Origin: an uncultured Paracoccaceae bacterium
Lineage (GTDB): Bacteria; Pseudomonadota; Alphaproteobacteria; Rhodobacterales; Rhodobacteraceae
NCBI GenBank assembly: GCA_938005545.1
Contig: CALKXV010000009.1
Span: 248,001-312,000, forward strand
Reading direction: 5' to 3'
DNA: 64,000 nt
Part shown: in pieces, positions 46,377-56,204 of the stretch
Layout: each line of letters starts with the position of its first letter
Position numbering within the stretch: the first letter of the stretch is position 1
Notes under the pieces: generated by a model
Told to the model about the DNA's origin: nothing
Seen by the model: the letters and a program-made list of their open reading frames with translations, nothing else
The model's database searches: none
Translations under genes and position numbers: made by a program

Positions 46377-47561
46377 TTACGCGCCGACGTCGACCATAGC
46401 GGCGGCCAATACCGGTACCGTTTCCGCATTTAGCCCGGCCACGTTCATCCGACTGTCACCAATCATGTAAACACCATGTTTCTCGCGAAGCGCGGTGACT
46501 TGATCGGGCGAAAGACCGGTACGCGAAAACATGCCGCGATGCCTGGCGATGAAATCAAATCGATCTGAGTTCGTGCGTTGACGCAGATCCTCGGCCAATT
46601 GCTGGCGCAGACTAAGCATTCCAAGACGAACGTCTTCCAGCTCACTTTTCCAATCCGCGCGTAGGTCTGCATCATCCAGAATGGTTTGAACAACTTTCGC
46701 GCCATGGTCCGGCGGAAAGGAATAGTTTTGCCGGTTCAGGAACGACAAGGTGGATTGAGCCATGCCATGCGACGCGGCGTTCGGTGTGATCGCCATCAGC
46801 AAGCCGACACGGTCACGGTACACGCCAAAGTTCTTCGAACAACTCGCCGCGATGATCATCTCGGGCATCTTCGACGCTAAATACCGAACCCCATAAGCAT
46901 CTTCGTCCAAACCGTCGCCAAAACCTTGGTAAGCAATGTCGACAAAGGGGACAGCCCCGGTTTTTTCCAACAGATCAGCAACTTGGCCCCATTGTTCCTT
47001 TGTCAGGTTGGCACCAGTTGGATTGTGACAACAGCCATGCAGCAAAACCAGGTCGCCCGCCTTCGCCTCTTTCAAATCGGTCAGCATGCCGTCGAAATTC
47101 ACACCACGCGTCGCGTTGTCGAAGTAGCGATATTCCCGCATCGGAATGCCAAGGTATTTCACAATCGTCAGATGGTTCGGCCACGTCGGTGACGACACCC
47201 AAACCGTCGTCCCCGCTTCGGCATAACGCGCCAATTCCAAACCTTGTCGGATCGCCCCAGTGCCACCGGGCGTTCCGGCCGCTGCCACCCTGTCAGCACT
47301 TATGCTGTCGCCAAGTATCAGATCGCGCAAGGCTGTGGTAAAGGCCGGGTCTCCAACCAAACTCGTATAGCTTTTCGTCTGCTGTTCTTCGACCAAACGC
47401 CGCTCGGCGCTTTTCACGGCCCGCATAACAGGCGTCACACCTTCAGCATTTTTGTAAACACCCACGCCCAGATCGATCTTTTGCGTGCGCGTGTCCTCGC
47501 GGAACATCTGCATCAGCTCAAGAATTTTATCGGGCGGTTGGGGTGTCAGATCGGTCAGCAT
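46377..47561 (-). CDS. Aromatic/aspartate aminotransferase (class I, PLP)
   Basis: The 394-residue enzyme belongs to the aspartate aminotransferase subgroup Ia. It begins MLTDLTPQPPDKILELMQMF, has LLHGCCHNPTGANLT, the PLP lysine in AASCSKNFGVYRDRVG, and the substrate-arginine region near SRMNVAGL. Its composition suggests tyrosine or aspartate as substrate. It converges with folC across 47 bases that hold a weak hairpin. Confidence 0.93.
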   Translation of the reverse strand: MLTDLTPQPPDKILELMQMFREDTRTQKIDLGVGVYKNAEGVTPVMRAVKSAERRLVEEQQTKSYTSLVGDPAFTTALRDLILGDSISADRVAAAGTPGGTGAIRQGLELARYAEAGTTVWVSSPTWPNHLTIVKYLGIPMREYRYFDNATRGVNFDGMLTDLKEAKAGDLVLLHGCCHNPTGANLTKEQWGQVADLLEKTGAVPFVDIAYQGFGDGLDEDAYGVRYLASKMPEMIIAASCSKNFGVYRDRVGLLMAITPNAASHGMAQSTLSFLNRQNYSFPPDHGAKVVQTILDDADLRADWKSELEDVRLGMLSLRQQLAEDLRQRTNSDRFDFIARHRGMFSRTGLSPDQVTALREKHGVYMIGDSRMNVAGLNAETVPVLAAAMVDVGA

Positions 47562-47570
47562 CTCATGTCC

Positions 47571-48137
47571 TTAAGTCGGTATGCGCGATAGGTCGCGGTC
47601 GCGGGTCAGAATGCGCGTCTTTTCTTCCCGTCGGACCGGCATGAACCCCTTTTTCTGGTAAAGCGCAAGAGCACGGGGATGATCAAGCGTGCAGGTATTC
47701 ACTGTTAGCTTTTTCATACCTTCGCGATCCCAGGCCGTCAGGATCGCGGTTTTCAAAAGCCACCCGCCCAAGCCGCGTCCCACGGCCTCGGGCACCATGC
47801 CGAAATAGGAAAGGTCGCAGACACCATCGCCCTGGTCTTCCAACATAAAAAAACCTTGTGGCCAGCCACGATCCAACAGTGTGTAAAGCGTCATCTTCTC
47901 ATTGGTCAGCCAGCGCACAATGTCGTCATGTTCCCATGTGTGGATTTCTTCCCAGGCGTAATCCCGCCCGACCACATCATAGAGCGTCAAAAACCACCAA
48001 ACGGGCGGTTTCTCAGCCCGAAGCAAAGCCGCAGTCGACCCAAGCGGTAAATGCGGCCAGTCAAACGTCGGGCAATCATTCATCTCAAGGTATGTGATCG
48101 TGTAATCGACTTCGGTGCCAGCTTTCTGGAGTGTCAT
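47571..48137 (-). CDS. GNAT-family N-acetyltransferase
   Basis: The 188-residue protein has VCDLSYFGMVPEAVGRGLGGWLLKTAI (acetyl-CoA loop) and TCTLDHPRALALYQKKGFMPVRR at the end. The substrate is unknown. Its ATG overlaps the sseA stop by four bases, so the two are co-translated. Confidence 0.9.
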   Translation of the reverse strand: MTLQKAGTEVDYTITYLEMNDCPTFDWPHLPLGSTAALLRAEKPPVWWFLTLYDVVGRDYAWEEIHTWEHDDIVRWLTNEKMTLYTLLDRGWPQGFFMLEDQGDGVCDLSYFGMVPEAVGRGLGGWLLKTAILTAWDREGMKKLTVNTCTLDHPRALALYQKKGFMPVRREEKTRILTRDRDLSRIPT

Positions 48138-48982
48138 CCTCGTTCAACCCGCAAATCGTCGTACATGCCCCACTCGGCCCATGACCCATCGTAAAGCGCG
48201 TGGTTCTGGTGACCCATCCGTTCCAAAGCAAGACTTATGATGGCCGCTGTCACACCTGACCCACAACTTGTAATCGCCGGTTTGCTCAGATCGATGTTGG
48301 CACCCTCAAAAACCGCTTTTAAATCATCTGCTGTCTTCATCGTACCATTGCTGTTCAATAACTTCTGATAAGGCAGCGACTTTGATCCCGGAATGTGACC
48401 CGCGCGCAGACCTTGGCGCGGCTCAGGTTCTTCGCCGCGAAATCGTGCCACAGGTCGCGCGTCGATGATTTCGTAATCGCCCAACTTGGAAGCCGCAGCG
48501 ACTTGAGTGACATCTTTCACAAGCTGGTTTTGAAAACTGACCGTGATGTGCCGGTCGCGCATAATGGGCGGTTTATCTTCCGTTGTATGGCCTTCGGCCC
48601 GCCATTTTGGCAAGCCACCATCCAGAACAGCGATGTCTGACTTCCCCATCAAACGGAACAACCACCACACGCGAGCCGCAGAAAAAATCCCGGCCCCATC
48701 GTACACCACAACCTGATGACCATCGCCCACGCCCATGGCGCGCATCCGGCTGATGAATTTTTCGACGGGCGGCACCATATGGGGCAAATCCGAACGATGA
48801 TCGCTGATGTCGTCAATGTCGAAGAACCGCGCACCGGGGATATGTGCCGCCTCATATTCAGAGCGTGCGTCCCGGTTCATCGCAGGTAAGTACCATGACG
48901 CATCGAACACCCGTAAATCGGGATCGCCCAGATGGTCAGCCAACCACTTGGTCGAGACAAGGATTTTGGGATCATCCGCCAT
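48134..48982 (-). CDS. sseA: 3-mercaptopyruvate sulfurtransferase
   Basis: The 282-residue protein has two rhodanese domains. The second has the active cysteine in ITSCGSGVTAAI, the loop typical of mercaptopyruvate-specific enzymes (CGSGVTA). The first carries LRVFDASWYLPAMNRDARSEYEAAHIPGARFFDID. It moves sulfur from mercaptopyruvate to cyanide or thiols. ATG 48982 is the preferred start. Confidence 0.94.
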   Translation of the reverse strand: MADDPKILVSTKWLADHLGDPDLRVFDASWYLPAMNRDARSEYEAAHIPGARFFDIDDISDHRSDLPHMVPPVEKFISRMRAMGVGDGHQVVVYDGAGIFSAARVWWLFRLMGKSDIAVLDGGLPKWRAEGHTTEDKPPIMRDRHITVSFQNQLVKDVTQVAAASKLGDYEIIDARPVARFRGEEPEPRQGLRAGHIPGSKSLPYQKLLNSNGTMKTADDLKAVFEGANIDLSKPAITSCGSGVTAAIISLALERMGHQNHALYDGSWAEWGMYDDLRVERG

Positions 48983-49107
48983 AAGACGCACCTTTGTTTG
49001 CTTGCTTCCTGCTAAGGCGTCGGGCCACGGGTGGCAAGAGTTGCGCGCGATTGTCGGGGCTACGTGCTTGCGTTAATGTATCGGAAAAACAAGGAGAGCA
49101 GTGGGGC

Positions 49108-50115
49108 GTGACCGTTCTGGCGAAATACCAGCGGCTTGAAGCCGAAGGCGTCTGGCGCGCGCAACCAGACGCGCAGCGCCGTGACGTGATCGTTTCGATT
49201 GGCGATGCGACCATCACGATTGGGGCCGCCAATGGCACGGCTTTGACGCATTGGTCCTTACCTGCGATCGAACGGTTGAACCCCGGCGAACGCCCGGCTC
49301 TTTATCAACCGGGCGAAGACTCGTCGGAAACTTTGGAAATCGCTGAAGCCGAGATGATTGACGCTGTGGAAGAGGTGTTGAAGTCCATTCGTCGCGGCCA
49401 TCAACGCCCCGGTCGGTTCGTGAATTTGGTCACCCTTGGCGTTGGTATTGCGATCCTTGTGGCCGCGGTGATTTGGCTGCCCGGTGCGATCATTCGCTAT
49501 ACCGCTTCGCTGGTTCCCGATGTGGCAAGGGTGACCATTGGCGCACAATTGTTGACCGAAATGGACCGGGTCGCCGGAATGCCCTGTGCCGCACCATCCG
49601 GGTTGCGTGCGCTGGACAAGCTTGAGGCCCGGCTGTTTGACGACCCATCGAACCAGCTTGTTGTTTTGCCTTCTGCGTTAAAGGACACAGCCCACTTGCC
49701 GGGGGGTACCATCCTGATCGCCCACACCTTGGTCGAGGATTTCGAAACGCCCGACGTGGTGGCCGGATACGTTCTGGCAGAAGACTTACGGCGCGAAAAA
49801 GAAGACCCCCTGGCGCGTCTTCTGGAATTCGCAGGTCTGCGCGCCGCCCTGGTTCTTTTGTCGCAAGGCAAACTGCCCGAAGCGTCACTGAAACGCATGG
49901 CAGAAGGCGTGATTTCCAAAGACCCCGTCCAAGTCATGGACACCGACTTGATCGCGCGACTGAACGCCGCCGCCGTTCCGGCAGAAGCCTACGCCTTCGC
50001 ACGCGACTTCTCTGGCGAAACCACGACCGATTTGTTGCAAGGGACCGCACCCGCCTCGGCCCCGATCCTTGAGGATGGTGACTGGATTGCGCTTCAGCGG
50101 ATTTGCGAAGAATAA
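49108..50115 (+). CDS. Membrane protein resembling M48 protease without HExxH
   Basis: The 335-residue product starts at GTG 49108. An N-terminal beta-rich domain (about 1-85, HWSLPAIERLNPG) resembles the PH-like domain of some alphaproteobacterial M48 proteases. A membrane segment follows (about 105-130). Residues about 185-235 (QLVVLPSALKDTAHLPGG then TILIAHTLVEDFETPDVVAG) follow the M48 pattern before the active site. Where HExxH should be, it reads AGYVLAEDLRR (about 219-229), so zinc ligands are missing. I infer a catalytically dead relative; no search confirms this. Confidence 0.6.
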   Translation: MTVLAKYQRLEAEGVWRAQPDAQRRDVIVSIGDATITIGAANGTALTHWSLPAIERLNPGERPALYQPGEDSSETLEIAEAEMIDAVEEVLKSIRRGHQRPGRFVNLVTLGVGIAILVAAVIWLPGAIIRYTASLVPDVARVTIGAQLLTEMDRVAGMPCAAPSGLRALDKLEARLFDDPSNQLVVLPSALKDTAHLPGGTILIAHTLVEDFETPDVVAGYVLAEDLRREKEDPLARLLEFAGLRAALVLLSQGKLPEASLKRMAEGVISKDPVQVMDTDLIARLNAAAVPAEAYAFARDFSGETTTDLLQGTAPASAPILEDGDWIALQRICEE

Positions 50116-50122
50116 CGGCGGT

Positions 50123-50755
50123 TTACTTCGTTCCAAACATTCGGTCGCCCGCGTCGCCCAAGCCCGGAACGATATAGCCTTTTTCGTTCAAGCGTTCATC
50201 CACCGCAGCCGTCACAATGGGAACATCCGGATGTGCTTCGTGCATCCGAGCAATTCCCTCTGGGGCTGCCAAAAGGCAGAGAAAGCGAATGTTCGTGGCC
50301 CCTTCTTCCTTGATCAGGTCGATGGCCGCGGCCGAACTGTTGCCAGTTGCCAGCATCGGGTCGACTGCAATAACCAGCCGGTCGGAAATTTCGCCGGGTA
50401 ATTTGCAGTAATATTGTACGGGTTCCAGCGTCTCCTCGTCACGGTAAAGCCCAACAAAACCCACCCGAGCCGACGGGATCAGATCGAGCATCCCGTCCAA
50501 AAGACCATTGCCCGCCCGCAGGATCGACACCAAGGCGAGCTTTCGGCCATCCAACACGGGCGCATCCATCTCTTGCAGCGGGGTTTCGATCCGTCGCGTT
50601 GTCATGTCCAGATTGCGCGTCACCTCATAGGCCAGAAGCGTGCTGATCTCGCGCAGAAGCTGGCGGAAAACGGCTGTGGGCGTTCCGACATCGCGCATCA
50701 GGGTTAGTTTGTGTTGCACCAGCGGATGGTCAACGATTGTCAGCTTGCCGCTCAT
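50123..50755 (-). CDS. upp: Uracil phosphoribosyltransferase
   Basis: The 210-residue enzyme converts uracil and PRPP to UMP. It has the PRPP loop [19 protein letters not shown] and the C-terminal [21 protein letters not shown] typical of UPRTase. It is the last gene of the cdd-deoA-deoB-upp salvage unit, 18 bases after deoB. Confidence 0.96.
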   Translation of the reverse strand: MSGKLTIVDHPLVQHKLTLMRDVGTPTAVFRQLLREISTLLAYEVTRNLDMTTRRIETPLQEMDAPVLDGRKLALVSILRAGNGLLDGMLDLIPSARVGFVGLYRDEETLEPVQYYCKLPGEISDRLVIAVDPMLATGNSSAAAIDLIKEEGATNIRFLCLLAAPEGIARMHEAHPDVPIVTAAVDERLNEKGYIVPGLGDAGDRMFGTK

Positions 50756-50773
50756 GATTATTTCCTTTTCGTG

Positions 50774-51979
50774 TCACAGAAAACTTTTGCCGGGCCCACG
50801 ATTGGGAACGCCAAGATGATCCGCAATCGACGCACTGACGTCGGCGAACGCAACGTGTCCGATGGGTTTCTGGCCGACGCCAAATCCGACAACGGGCACG
50901 CGTTCGCGGGTATGGTCTGTGCCCACCCAGGTCGGATCGTTGCCGTGGTCTGCGGTGAATAATATCAGATCACCCGACCGCATGTTATCAAGAACGCGTG
51001 GCAGTTCCGCATCGAACCATTCCAGCGCTCGGGCATAGCCTGACACGTCGCGGCGATGGCCATAGATTGAGTCGAATTCCACGAAATTGGCAAATGTCAG
51101 GCTGCCGTCTTCTACGGTTTTCGTCAGATCAACCAGATGGCTCATCAGATCGGCATCTGGTCCCTTCACGACGTCGTCTATCCCTTGCATCGAGAAAATA
51201 TCGCCAATCTTTCCAACGGCATGCACTTTTCCACCTGCGTCGGACACCCAATCACAAAGTGTGGGTTCAGGCGTTTTAATGGCGTAGTCTTTCCGGTTTG
51301 ATGTCCGTTGAAACCCACCAATGTCGCCAAGAAAGGGCCGCGCAATGACACGGCCAACACGTTTGTCATGCAGCATCGGCGCAAGCTCCCGACACAGGGT
51401 CAACAACCGGTCGAGCCCGAATTGATCTTCGTGGGCGGCGATCTGAAGAACGCTGTCTGCGGAGGTGTAAACAATCGGCCAACCGGACTTCAGATGTTCG
51501 GCCCCAAATCTGTCGATGATTTCCGTTCCGCTGCCATGGCAATTTCCCAGAACGCCGTCTGTGCCCGACAAGCGGGTGATCTCCTTCGTGATCTCGGGTG
51601 GCAAAGCAGGGGTCATGTCGGGGAAGTAATGCCAATCCCATGGCACCGGAACACCGGCCAATTCCCAATGCCCGGAAGGGGTGTCTTTGCCTTTGGAAAC
51701 CTCGGTCGCCGCCCCCCACAGCCCGTTTGGCGTCGGAAAATTGGCGGGTAAGGTATCGTTGGCCAAAAGCGCAGCGGCCCCAAGACCCAAACCGTCAAGG
51801 TTCGGGATGTGAAGCGCGCCGTTGCGCCCTTCGTTCGCGGCACCGGACAGGCAGGCTTCGACGATGTGCCCAAACGTGTTGGCGCCTGTGTCTGGAACAT
51901 TGCCGTTAAAGAATTGATCCGCATCTGGCGCGCCGCCAATTCCGACGCTGTCCAGAACCACAAGGAATGCGCGCGCCAT
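50774..51979 (-). CDS. deoB: Phosphopentomutase
   Basis: The 401-residue alkaline-phosphatase-fold enzyme interconverts ribose-1-P or deoxyribose-1-P with the 5-phosphates. It has LDSVGIGGAPDADQF (metal Asp), PSGHWELAGVP, LFTADHGNDPTWVGTDHTRE and VEFDSIYGHRRD. The start overlaps the deoA stop by one base. Confidence 0.95.
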   Translation of the reverse strand: MARAFLVVLDSVGIGGAPDADQFFNGNVPDTGANTFGHIVEACLSGAANEGRNGALHIPNLDGLGLGAAALLANDTLPANFPTPNGLWGAATEVSKGKDTPSGHWELAGVPVPWDWHYFPDMTPALPPEITKEITRLSGTDGVLGNCHGSGTEIIDRFGAEHLKSGWPIVYTSADSVLQIAAHEDQFGLDRLLTLCRELAPMLHDKRVGRVIARPFLGDIGGFQRTSNRKDYAIKTPEPTLCDWVSDAGGKVHAVGKIGDIFSMQGIDDVVKGPDADLMSHLVDLTKTVEDGSLTFANFVEFDSIYGHRRDVSGYARALEWFDAELPRVLDNMRSGDLILFTADHGNDPTWVGTDHTRERVPVVGFGVGQKPIGHVAFADVSASIADHLGVPNRGPGKSFL

Positions 51980-53280
51980 CAGTCGATCCTGTCGATGACA
52001 AGCGGTGGAGAAACAATCGGATCGCCCAGTTGAATGGCATCAAGGTAAGCACGCTCGGCAGCAACTGCGGTTTTCTCGTTCCCAGCATGAAGGCGGGCAA
52101 TGGGTTGACCCTTTTCAACCTTTTCGCCCAATCCGATCATATCTGAAAATCCGACAGATGGTTCGATGCGGTCCCCTTCCCGCATCCGACCACCACCCAG
52201 CCGTACAACGGCCATGCCAATCTTGTGGCCATCCATCGCGTTCAGGGTTCCAGTGACAGGCGCGGCAATTTCGCGAATGACATTTGCCTCAGGCAGTCGC
52301 GCGCGCCAGTCATTGCTGAAGTTTTTTGGTCCGCCCAAGGCAGAAATCATCGCGTCAAAGGAGGCTGCTGCTGCGCCCGATTGTAACGCGTCGCGCAACT
52401 TAACGGCGGCAACTTCGCGTGCGGTTTCGACATCGGCAAGCACCAACAATTCGGCCCCAAGCGCCAGTGTCAAATCGACAAGTCGCGAATTTCGGGGTTC
52501 GGTCAGCGCCCGCATCACTTCAACGACCTCAAGCGCGTTGCCTGCCGCAGGGGCCAAAGGTTGGTCCATGTCAGTGATCAATGCGACCGTGGGACAGCCC
52601 GCGCCCTTTGCCGTTGCCACCAGGGATTTGGCCAAAATGCGCGCATCTTCGGTGGACTTCATGAAGGCGCCGGAACCGCATTTCACATCCAATATCAGCG
52701 CATCAAGCCCGGTTGCCAGTTTCTTCGACAGGATCGATGCGGTAATCAGATCAACGCTTTCGACCGTTCCGGTTACATCGCGAACGGCGTAGAGGCGCTT
52801 GTCGGCAGGAGCGATACGGCCAGTCGCCGATACGATGGCGCTGCCGGTTTCGTCGATAATTTTTCGGAAACGCGCTTCGTCAATTGTGGTCGAAACGCCG
52901 GGGATCGCTTCCAGTTTGTCCAACGTGCCCCCGGTGTGGCCCAAGCCACGGCCCGAGATCATCGGGTTCGCAACACCAGCTGACGCGAGCAACGGCGACA
53001 GCAAAAGCGAAACGCAATCCCCTATGCCGCCGGTCGAATGTTTATCGATCACCGGACGGTCGATGTCCCACCTCAGCACGTCGCCGCTGTCGCGCATGGC
53101 CAGCGTCAGTGCCACACGGCCTTCTTCCGAAAGTCCCCGCAGGCAAACGGCCATCGCAAAAGCCCCGGCCTGCGCATCAGAGACCGCGCCGCCTGCCAAT
53201 CCGGCGGCGAACCAGTTCAGTTCTGCCTGCGTTGGTTCGTCATCGCCTCGCAGTTTTTCGATGATTGCGCGCGCTTCCAT
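51979..53280 (-). CDS. deoA: Thymidine phosphorylase
   Basis: The 433-residue enzyme splits thymidine into thymine and deoxyribose-1-P. It shows DKHSTGGIGDCVSLLLSPLLA (phosphate loop), GRGLGHTGGTLDKLEAIPG, DVKCGSGAFMKS and SAGAFAMAV-like segments near the start. The start at ATG 53280 follows the cdd stop by one base. It is part of the nucleoside salvage operon. Confidence 0.95.
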   Translation of the reverse strand: MEARAIIEKLRGDDEPTQAELNWFAAGLAGGAVSDAQAGAFAMAVCLRGLSEEGRVALTLAMRDSGDVLRWDIDRPVIDKHSTGGIGDCVSLLLSPLLASAGVANPMISGRGLGHTGGTLDKLEAIPGVSTTIDEARFRKIIDETGSAIVSATGRIAPADKRLYAVRDVTGTVESVDLITASILSKKLATGLDALILDVKCGSGAFMKSTEDARILAKSLVATAKGAGCPTVALITDMDQPLAPAAGNALEVVEVMRALTEPRNSRLVDLTLALGAELLVLADVETAREVAAVKLRDALQSGAAAASFDAMISALGGPKNFSNDWRARLPEANVIREIAAPVTGTLNAMDGHKIGMAVVRLGGGRMREGDRIEPSVGFSDMIGLGEKVEKGQPIARLHAGNEKTAVAAERAYLDAIQLGDPIVSPPLVIDRID

Positions 53281-53281
53281 G

Positions 53282-53674
53282 TCAGGCGTTGTCCATCTGG
53301 GCTTTGACGAAAGCGCCGGGCAACAAATCGGCGACCGCCATGATCGTTTGTTCGCCGGAAAGCGACGCCATGGTGATCTTGGCCTCGGGAGCCGCAAATT
53401 CAAACAGCTTTTGCCTGCACCCGCCGCAGGGTGTTACGGGAACCGGGCTGTCTGCAATGACAGCGATTTCTGTGATCTGGGTATCGCCACCTGCAATCAT
53501 CGCTGCAATCGCGCCCGCTTCGGCACAGGTGCCTTCTGGATAAGCGACGTTTTCGACGTTGCAGCCCACATAAACAGCACCGGACTTTGCCGTTAAAGCC
53601 ACACCAACTTTGAAATTGGAATAGGGGGCATAGGCGTTTTCTCGTACGGCCTTGGCGGCGTCGATCAAGCTCAT
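53282..53674 (-). CDS. cdd: Cytidine deaminase
   Basis: The 130-residue homotetrameric-type enzyme deaminates cytidine and deoxycytidine. The zinc site is TCAEAGAIAAM plus PCGGCRQKL. Also seen is APYSNFKVGVAL. It starts at ATG 53674 and is the first gene of cdd-deoA-deoB-upp; the promoter should lie within 53675-53820. Confidence 0.95.
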   Translation of the reverse strand: MSLIDAAKAVRENAYAPYSNFKVGVALTAKSGAVYVGCNVENVAYPEGTCAEAGAIAAMIAGGDTQITEIAVIADSPVPVTPCGGCRQKLFEFAAPEAKITMASLSGEQTIMAVADLLPGAFVKAQMDNA

Positions 53675-53822
53675 CACAGATGTTCCTTTGTTTTGATCAA
53701 ACTGGCCCGCCGAAAGAGCGAAGGCAAGTGGTCTGCGGGCTTGCCCCCAAGCGAAGTTCGAAGCAAAGTGCAAACATCGCAGTTTTGCTCTAATTGCAAG
53801 AGGCTGTATGTAAGATAAAAAA

Positions 53823-53842
53823 GTAGTTTAACGTTAAACTAC
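53823..53842. promoter_or_regulatory. Perfect 20-bp palindrome upstream of maeB
   Basis: The site reads GTAGTTTAAC followed by its exact reverse complement, with a central CpG. It ends 17 bases before the maeB ATG, between the likely promoter and the GGGAGG ribosome-binding site. Such symmetry is typical of a dimeric repressor operator (LacI-like sites have a central CG). The regulator is not in the window. Confidence 0.7.
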
Positions 53843-53859
53843 CTGTCGGGAGGGACAGA

Positions 53860-56142
53860 ATGTCAGATGATCCGCGCGAAACTGCGCTCCGACAGGCGGC
53901 ACTAAACTACCACGAATTTCCCAAGCCCGGAAAGCTTGAAATCCGCGCAACCAAGCCGCTCGCCAACGGGCGCGATCTTGCTCTTGCCTACAGCCCCGGT
54001 GTCGCTGAGGCCTGCCTTGAGATCAAAGCTGATCCCATGACGGCCAGCCGCTACACGTCGCGCGGGAACATGGTGGCCGTTGTGACAAATGGTTCGGCTG
54101 TGTTGGGACTTGGAAATATTGGCGCGCTTGCGTCGAAGCCCGTCATGGAAGGCAAGGCTGTTCTTTTTAAGAATTTTGCCAATATCGATTGCTTTGACAT
54201 CGAATTGAACGAGAGCGATCCAGAAAAGCTGGCTGACATCGTCTGCGCTTTGGAACCCACGTTCGGTGCAATCAACCTTGAAGACATCAAATCGCCCGAC
54301 TGCTTCATTGTGGAAAAGCTTTGCAAAGAGCGGATGAACATTCCCGTCTTTCACGATGATCAGCACGGAACGGCCATCGTTGTGGGCGCTGCGGCGACCA
54401 ATGCGTTGCACGTTGCCGGAAAGAAATTCGAAGATATCAAGGTCGTCTCGACTGGCGGCGGGGCCGCAGGGATTGCGTGTTTGAACATGCTTTTGAAACT
54501 GGGCGTGAAACGCGAAAACGTCTGGCTTTGTGATCTTGAAGGATTGGTTCACGAAGGACGCGAATCCGACATGACGCCGCAAAAGGCCGACTATGCACAG
54601 CCGGGTGGTGCGCGTGGATTGATCGATGTTATTCCAGACGCCGATCTTTTTCTTGGCCTGTCGGGCCCGGGTGTTTTGACCCAAGACATGGTGAAAACCA
54701 TGGCAAAGGCACCGATTATTTTTGCGCTTGCCAACCCAGACCCTGAAATTTCCCCAGATGATGCGCGCGCGGTGGCCCCGGACGCGATCATCGCCACTGG
54801 CCGATCCGACGTGCCAAACCAAGTCAATAACGTGCTCTGTTTTCCCTTCATTTTCCGCGGTGCACTGGACGTTGGCGCAACTGTGATCAACGATGAAATG
54901 AAGCTGGCCTGTGTCGATGGAATCGCCCGATTGGCCCGCGCTGCAACAAGCGCTGAAGCCGCCGCTGCCTATAAGGGCGAAGAGATGACGTTTGGTCGCA
55001 ACTATCTGATTCCAAAGGCATTTGATCCTCGCTTGATGAGCGTGGTTGCCTCTGCAGTCGCGCAGGCCGCCATGGAAACAGGCGTGGCAACGCGCCCGCT
55101 CGACGACATTGAAGCCTATCGCAGCGATCTGGATGCGGCCGTCTACAAGTCCAGCATGGTCATGCGCCCGGTCTTTGAAGCCGCCGAAACCTCAAGCCGA
55201 CGCATTGTCTTTGCTGAGGGTGAAAATGAAAGCGTTCTGCGGGCGTCAGCTGCCATGATTGAGGATATGGTCGACAAGCCGATCCTGATCGGACGTCCCG
55301 AGGTTATCGAAAGCCGGATCGAACGATTGGGCCTTCCCGTGTCAGTGAACGATCAGTTCGAAATCGTGAACCCGGAAAACGATCCAAGATATCGGGATTA
55401 TTGGACGACCTATCACGAGTTGATGCAGCGAAAGGGCGTAACGCCGGAATTGTCCCGCGCGATCATGCGCACCAACACCACAGCCATCGCTGCTGTGATG
55501 GTGCATCGCGGCGAGGCCGACAGTTTGATTTGTGGCACCTTTGGGCAATACCTTTGGCATCTGCGTTATGTGCAACAGGTACTGGCAACCGAAGGCAGAC
55601 ATCCGATCGGCGCGCTTAGCCTTCTTTTGCTGGAAGACGGTCCGCTTTTCATCGCCGATACGCATGTGCATCCCGAACCGACATCGGAACAGATAGCCGA
55701 AGTCGTCATAGGTGCTGCGCGCCATGTCCGCCGTTTTGGTCATACGCCGAAAATTGCGCTTTGCAGTCACAGCCAATTCGGTAATCTCGATTGCGACACT
55801 GGGCGGCGTATGCGGGGTGCGCTCGACATTTTGGATTCTGAGCCTCGCGATTTCGACTATGAGGGTGAAATGCATACCGATACCGCGCTCGACATCGATA
55901 TTCGTGAACGCATCATGCCAAACGCGCGCTTCGAAGGACCGGCCAACGTATTGGTTTTTGCGAACACTGATGCGGCATCCGCCGTGCGAAACGTGTTGAA
56001 GATAAAGGCCAGCGGGTTGGAAGTTGGCCCCATTCTGATGGGTATGGCAAACCGCGCGCACATCGTGACGCCGTCGATTACTGCGCGTGGACTGCATAAC
56101 ATTTCGGCTTTGGCCGGTACGCCCGTTGGACACTACGGTTAG
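53860..56142 (+). CDS. maeB: NADP-dependent malic enzyme with phosphotransacetylase domain
   Basis: The 760-residue protein decarboxylates malate to pyruvate, making NADPH. The malic domains (1-about 420) have YSPGVAEACLEI, CFIVEKLCKERMNIPVFHDDQHGTAIV and VVSTGGGAAGIACLNM. The C-terminal half (about 430-760) is phosphotransacetylase-like (RRIVFAEGENESVLRA...GPANVLVFANTDAASA) and is thought to regulate rather than catalyse. GGGAGG precedes the ATG. A perfect palindrome just upstream suggests repression. prpE follows after 62 bases. Confidence 0.96.
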   Translation: MSDDPRETALRQAALNYHEFPKPGKLEIRATKPLANGRDLALAYSPGVAEACLEIKADPMTASRYTSRGNMVAVVTNGSAVLGLGNIGALASKPVMEGKAVLFKNFANIDCFDIELNESDPEKLADIVCALEPTFGAINLEDIKSPDCFIVEKLCKERMNIPVFHDDQHGTAIVVGAAATNALHVAGKKFEDIKVVSTGGGAAGIACLNMLLKLGVKRENVWLCDLEGLVHEGRESDMTPQKADYAQPGGARGLIDVIPDADLFLGLSGPGVLTQDMVKTMAKAPIIFALANPDPEISPDDARAVAPDAIIATGRSDVPNQVNNVLCFPFIFRGALDVGATVINDEMKLACVDGIARLARAATSAEAAAAYKGEEMTFGRNYLIPKAFDPRLMSVVASAVAQAAMETGVATRPLDDIEAYRSDLDAAVYKSSMVMRPVFEAAETSSRRIVFAEGENESVLRASAAMIEDMVDKPILIGRPEVIESRIERLGLPVSVNDQFEIVNPENDPRYRDYWTTYHELMQRKGVTPELSRAIMRTNTTAIAAVMVHRGEADSLICGTFGQYLWHLRYVQQVLATEGRHPIGALSLLLLEDGPLFIADTHVHPEPTSEQIAEVVIGAARHVRRFGHTPKIALCSHSQFGNLDCDTGRRMRGALDILDSEPRDFDYEGEMHTDTALDIDIRERIMPNARFEGPANVLVFANTDAASAVRNVLKIKASGLEVGPILMGMANRAHIVTPSITARGLHNISALAGTPVGHYG

Positions 56143-56204
56143 GCCCGTACACAAGAAATGCTGCACACTCAAAGCAAAGCATTGCCGCTAAAGAGGAACC
56201 CGTG

